A stretch of DNA of 64,000 bases from Clostridium sp. 'White wine YQ' (lineage in GTDB: Bacteria > Bacillota > Clostridia > Clostridiales > Clostridiaceae), in the NCBI RefSeq assembly GCF_028728205.1, contig NZ_JAQYUU010000001.1:795318-859317 (forward strand), read 5' to 3'. Below, piece after piece: positions 61,244-64,000 of the stretch. Position numbers and translations under genes: made by a program. Numbering within the stretch: position 1 is the first letter of the stretch; every line of letters begins with the position of its first letter. The notes under the pieces were generated by a model. That model was not told the origin of the DNA, ran no database searches, and was given only the letters and a program-made list of their open reading frames with translations.

Positions 61244-61274
61244 ATTAAGTTTTAATAAATTTAATAGGAATATA

Positions 61275-61303
61275 TTTACATTTGGTAATATATGGAGTAA
61301 TAT
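61275..61303 (+). promoter_or_regulatory. Sigma-A promoter of padR
   Basis: TTTACA (61275-61280), 17 bp, TAATAT (61298-61303). Start expected near 61310, at the beginning of the 15-bp repeats. Confidence 0.6.
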
Positions 61304-61359
61304 ATAGACATACGATATATAGAAGTACGATATATAGAGAAACGATATATAGAAGTACG
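61297..61359 (+). repeat. 15-bp iterons in the padR leader (three good copies, one degenerate)
   Basis: ACGATATATAGAAGT begins at 61312, ACGATATATAGAGAA at 61327 and ACGATATATAGAAGT at 61342, ending with another ACG at 61357. A degenerate copy GTAATATATAGACAT is at 61297. The period is exactly 15. They lie from the -10 to about 25 bases before the padR start, the place for a repressor array. Confidence 0.8.
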
Positions 61360-61381
61360 TAATAGATTTGGTGGTGTATTT

Positions 61382-61726
61382 ATGAAAAAGACGGCAGAGA
61401 GCTTTCTACCATTAACAGAAACAACTTATCTAATTCTTACATCATTGTGGAACCCTCTTCATGGTTATGGAATAATGCAAAATGTAGAGAAAATGACGAA
61501 CTCAAGAATAGTACTTGCACCAGGTACATTATATGGTGCTCTATCAAAATTAGCAAAGGATAATCTGATTGAAGCTATGGATAATTCATTAGTGGCAGAC
61601 AGAAAAAAGAATTACATTCTAACTGAATTAGGAAGAGAAGTAGTTAAATTAGAGTTTAAAAGGTTAGAGACTTTAGTTATAGAGTCAAAAAAAATGCTAA
61701 GGAGTGTTAATTTTGAGGAGGACTAA
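61382..61726 (+). CDS. PadR family transcriptional regulator
   Basis: 114 residues: PLTETTYLILTSLWNPLHGYGIMQNVEKMTNSRIVLAPGTLYGALSKLAKDNLIEAM, wing DRKKNYILTELGREVVKLE, and a short C-terminal dimer helix, the PadR-s2 type. GGTGGT precedes the ATG. It overlaps by 14 bases with a DUF2812 membrane protein gene, a well-known pairing. It probably binds the iterons upstream of its own gene. Confidence 0.9.
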   Translation: MKKTAESFLPLTETTYLILTSLWNPLHGYGIMQNVEKMTNSRIVLAPGTLYGALSKLAKDNLIEAMDNSLVADRKKNYILTELGREVVKLEFKRLETLVIESKKMLRSVNFEED

Positions 61727-62849
61727 AAAAGTATTTAAATTATTCTACATTTTTGATTTAGAGAAAGAAGAGAATTGGCTTAGAGAGATGGCTAATAAAG
61801 GTTGGTTTTTTGAGAAGGTAAATTACTTAGGAGTTTATACATTTATAAAAGGACCATGTACTGATACCATATATAAAATTGATTTCAATAAAAACATTAA
61901 TGATTTAGACGAATATTACGATTTGTTTAGTGAAAGTGGATGGGAATTTATATATAAAATAAGGTTTTTTAAATATTTTAGATATGTTGGTGACGCAGCT
62001 AGTTATAAGAATGAGCCGGATATTTATAATGAACCTATGGAACAAATTATATTTCTTCGTAAATGGCTAATATTATTTTTAATAGCTTATGGGCTTCAAT
62101 TTGTTTCCATTTTTAGCTTGAGTTTTCTACAAAATGCTAGATATGGAGCAATAAGTTTAATATTAATTACTATATTACTATTATCATTTATTTTAGTAAG
62201 GTTTATAAACTCCTATATAATATTAAAGCGAAAGCTGAAAAGAAGTACAGGTATAGAGTATTATTCTAAAAATGATCTAAGAAAAGTATATTCTTCAGTA
62301 TCTTTGTTAATAGCTCCAATTTTAATTTGTGTTATTTGGGCTAGTACATTAACAAATATATATACTGTTAGTGGCTCTGAAAAAGCTATTAAAGCTAAAA
62401 TATTGAAATATGATAGGACTTCGTTATATCCAATGAAAAAAATAGATTACATTGAATCACGTGATATGGGTAACTATAGAGTCTGTTTATACGGAAGCAA
62501 TGAGAGAATTGGTATAATTGCATTAGAAAAAGTATTATTAAATAGATATAAGGTAATAACGGATTTTAGCGGAGGATTGCCTTCAAAGGAGTTTATCATT
62601 AAAGATTATTTAATCTTAGGTGAGACTAAGTATTCAGTAATATATGGTAAGGATGAAAATGACGAAATTAAAAAATTAATTATAACTTACGATGATGGAA
62701 CTAGTGATGAAATTATGAGAGATAACTTTATAGGAGAGGATAAATCCCTTATGATTATTCAAAAGCAAGGTAATAAGGTAAAACAAATTAAACTATATAA
62801 TAAAGATAATGCCGACATAACAGATAGATATATTAAATATGGTAAGTAA
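61713..62849 (+). CDS. DUF2812 membrane protein
   Basis: 378 residues. The N-terminal DUF2812 domain has KLFYIFDLEKEENWLREMANKGWFFEKVNYLGVYTF and YKIDFNKNINDLDEYYDLFSESGWEFI. Three hydrophobic segments follow (about 109-127, 138-159, 196-216). The C-terminal 150 residues form a beta-rich domain. Start TTG 61713 because AAGGAG is 8 bases before it; GTG 61704 touches the site. Translation is coupled to padR. The role is unknown, likely an envelope component controlled by PadR. Confidence 0.82.
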   Translation: MRRTKKVFKLFYIFDLEKEENWLREMANKGWFFEKVNYLGVYTFIKGPCTDTIYKIDFNKNINDLDEYYDLFSESGWEFIYKIRFFKYFRYVGDAASYKNEPDIYNEPMEQIIFLRKWLILFLIAYGLQFVSIFSLSFLQNARYGAISLILITILLLSFILVRFINSYIILKRKLKRSTGIEYYSKNDLRKVYSSVSLLIAPILICVIWASTLTNIYTVSGSEKAIKAKILKYDRTSLYPMKKIDYIESRDMGNYRVCLYGSNERIGIIALEKVLLNRYKVITDFSGGLPSKEFIIKDYLILGETKYSVIYGKDENDEIKKLIITYDDGTSDEIMRDNFIGEDKSLMIIQKQGNKVKQIKLYNKDNADITDRYIKYGK

Positions 62850-62989
62850 GTGAAAAAATATTATTTTTAATAATAGGCTACGACAAAACCTCATGAACAC
62901 TAGGGTGCAACCACCAGTTTACAAAAAGAAAATATCAGTTGGTAGATTAAAAAAGGGGAATTTTATATAATCTTATTGAGGTGAAGAGA

Positions 62990-63826
62990 ATGAACTTAGC
63001 TGAAAAATTACAATTCTTACGAAATAAGAATAGACTATCTCAAGAAGAACTTGCAGAAAGGTTAGGAATATCAAGACAGGCTATTTCAAAATGGGAGTCT
63101 GGACAAGCAACACCAGATTTAAAGAAATTAATAATTATAGCTGATCTTTATAATGTAACTATAGATAGTTTAGTTAAAGATGGGGATGACTTTGATATTG
63201 TACAAAGTAAGGAAAGTTATCAAAATGAAAAGGAAGAACCTGTAAAAATAGGTGATAAAAATTCACAAGTAGTTATTAATGTAAATAAAAGCTCACTGGA
63301 ATATGAATATAAAAGTAAGAGATTATTATTTGGATTACCACTTGTTCATATTAATATAGGAAGAGGATTCAAAAAGGCAAAAGGAATAGTTGCTGTAGGA
63401 AACATATCTTATGGAATATTATCATTAGGATTTGTCTCTTTTGGTTTTTTAAGCTTTGGATTTTTATCTATTGGATTAATTAGCTTGGCACTTTTCTCAA
63501 TAGGATTATTGTTAGCTGTAGGAACTATATCACTAGGGATTATTTCAATTGGCGCAATTTCAATAGGAGTATTTTCCTTTGGGGCACTAGCTATTGGAAA
63601 ATATGCTGTAGGGGCAGCGGCCATGGCATCAGATATAGCAATTGGAGATTATGCATCTGGACATATAGCCATAGGAAATAGAGTAGTAGGAGAGAATACA
63701 TTACCACTAGATACATCAGCTCAAGAGGTTAAAACCTTAATTAAAAGAGAGTATCCTAATATGAAAGACTCAGCTTTAAATATAATTAATTTCTTTATTA
63801 ATCATGTTATGACTGTAGCAAAATAA
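62990..63826 (+). CDS. XRE-family regulator with a C-terminal hydrophobic pentapeptide-like repeat
   Basis: 278 residues. An HTH_3 domain (residues 6-60: LQFLRNKNRLSQEELAERLGISRQAISKWESG) is followed by a linker. From about 132 to 230 comes a repeat of five residues with pattern x-x-S-[IFL]-G (serines at 140, 145, 150, 155, 160, 165, 170, then 181, 186, 191, 196). The last copies (AIG, AVG) lose hydrophobicity. Each unit would suit a turn side of a beta-helix as in pentapeptide-repeat proteins, but the repeat is wholly apolar, suggesting membrane association. ATG 62990 follows GAGGTG. Upstream 62850-62989 shows nothing else. Confidence 0.75.
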   Translation: MNLAEKLQFLRNKNRLSQEELAERLGISRQAISKWESGQATPDLKKLIIIADLYNVTIDSLVKDGDDFDIVQSKESYQNEKEEPVKIGDKNSQVVINVNKSSLEYEYKSKRLLFGLPLVHINIGRGFKKAKGIVAVGNISYGILSLGFVSFGFLSFGFLSIGLISLALFSIGLLLAVGTISLGIISIGAISIGVFSFGALAIGKYAVGAAAMASDIAIGDYASGHIAIGNRVVGENTLPLDTSAQEVKTLIKREYPNMKDSALNIINFFINHVMTVAK

Positions 63827-63853
63827 AAACAGAGTTAAAGTAGTTCCTAAATG

Positions 63854-63881
63854 AACCCTCGATAGAAATATCGAGGGGTTT
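63854..63881 (+). terminator. Terminator after the XRE-repeat gene
   Basis: AACCCTCGATA pairs with TATCGAGGGGTT (one bulge) around GAAA. The T tail is short. Confidence 0.7.
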
Positions 63882-63913
63882 AACTCTTTGAAAAAATTTT
63901 AAAATTATGAAAG

Positions 63914-64000
63914 GTGAACCGTATCATGATTGCTGGGGAGATAACATCAACAGCTAAAAAGGACTACGAAGTATTCCGCTCAGAAATGGGAGAAAATCAT
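63914..64000 (+). CDS. Possible start of a gene cut by the window end
   Basis: After a stop at 63908, one frame runs open to the end: from GTG 63914 or ATG 63926, including the peptide MIAGEITSTAKKDYEVFR. Only about 29 codons are visible and the ribosome site (GAAAGG) is ordinary, so the product cannot be named and the reading is tentative. Confidence 0.25.
   Translation, partial: MNRIMIAGEITSTAKKDYEVFRSEMGENH

Noticed and set aside
61312-61359. CRISPR-like repeats before padR
   Set aside because: The 15-bp units are contiguous with no spacers, so they are iterons or operators, not a CRISPR array.

Overview
The window is a 64 kb piece of a low-GC (about 30% by eye), AT-codon-biased genome from an anaerobic Firmicute, most likely Clostridium sensu stricto, possibly the solventogenic C. 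beijerinckii / C. saccharoperbutylacetonicum neighbourhood. The species guess is inference. Supporting signs are strong AGGAGG ribosome sites with ATG/GTG/TTG starts, many short U-tailed terminators, a T-box ahead of gltX, NirJ1/NirJ2-type alternative heme genes, EFR1 flavodoxin-ferredoxins, an acyl-CoA dehydratase activase locus and a PTS-type dihydroxyacetone kinase. I see no rRNA, tRNA, CRISPR array, phage module or insertion sequence. It reads as a chromosomal segment rich in small regulator-plus-target cassettes.

Layout. 0-6 kb: a flavin reductase; then a sigma-54 activator that ends after its first PRD, followed by a -24/-12 promoter and a secreted chitinase plus beta-glucanase pair sharing a C-terminal beta-trefoil. 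5.6-12.5 kb: a MarR/EFR1 divergent pair, two GNAT acetyltransferases (the second behind a leader peptide and transcription attenuator), an endonuclease IV-like protein, an AraC-HD fusion, and an ArsR/SRPBCC/VOC operon. 12.5-21 kb: a thiamine-diphosphate 2-keto acid decarboxylase, a three-gene operon resembling a split double-cubane-cluster protein with its ATP-driven activase, an isochorismatase-fold protein lacking the usual cysteine, and a DUF3048 lipoprotein. 21-27 kb: a GntR-ABC cassette, a decayed gene, a second EFR1 protein and a second AraC-enzyme fusion. 27-30 kb: nirJ1-nirJ2-ahbA-ahbB. 30-41.5 kb: a MarR-MFS efflux cassette, SDR, Hsp20, nucleoside phosphorylase, AIM24, an orphan FMN glutamate-synthase-like protein, a DUF6323/DUF6179-type pair, guaC and a DUF2512 protein. 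41.7-51.5 kb: an ABC-2 exporter with an ArsR regulator, T-box-gltX, small proteins, glnS, PIN and thioredoxin. 51.7-64 kb: a berberine-bridge-type oxidase, dhaKLM, YjdM, a DUF2268 peptidase, LytTR/LiaF-like, a DHFR-like protein, a methyltransferase, PadR/DUF2812, and an XRE regulator fused to a hydrophobic five-residue repeat.

The most distinctive signals are regulatory. They are: (i) a complete ribosome-controlled attenuator (leader ORF, antiterminator, terminator) in front of an acetyltransferase of unknown substrate at 7.7-8.4 kb; (ii) two unrelated AraC-enzyme fusions (HD hydrolase, aminoglycoside-type kinase), each with a strong internal ribosome site and in-frame ATG exactly at the domain junction; (iii) a sigma-54 promoter with phased upstream repeats driving secreted polysaccharide hydrolases; (iv) clean palindromic operators in at least five one-regulator cassettes; and (v) a three-copy 15-bp iteron ahead of padR. 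Product names rest on recognised motifs and remembered families. No database search was run.
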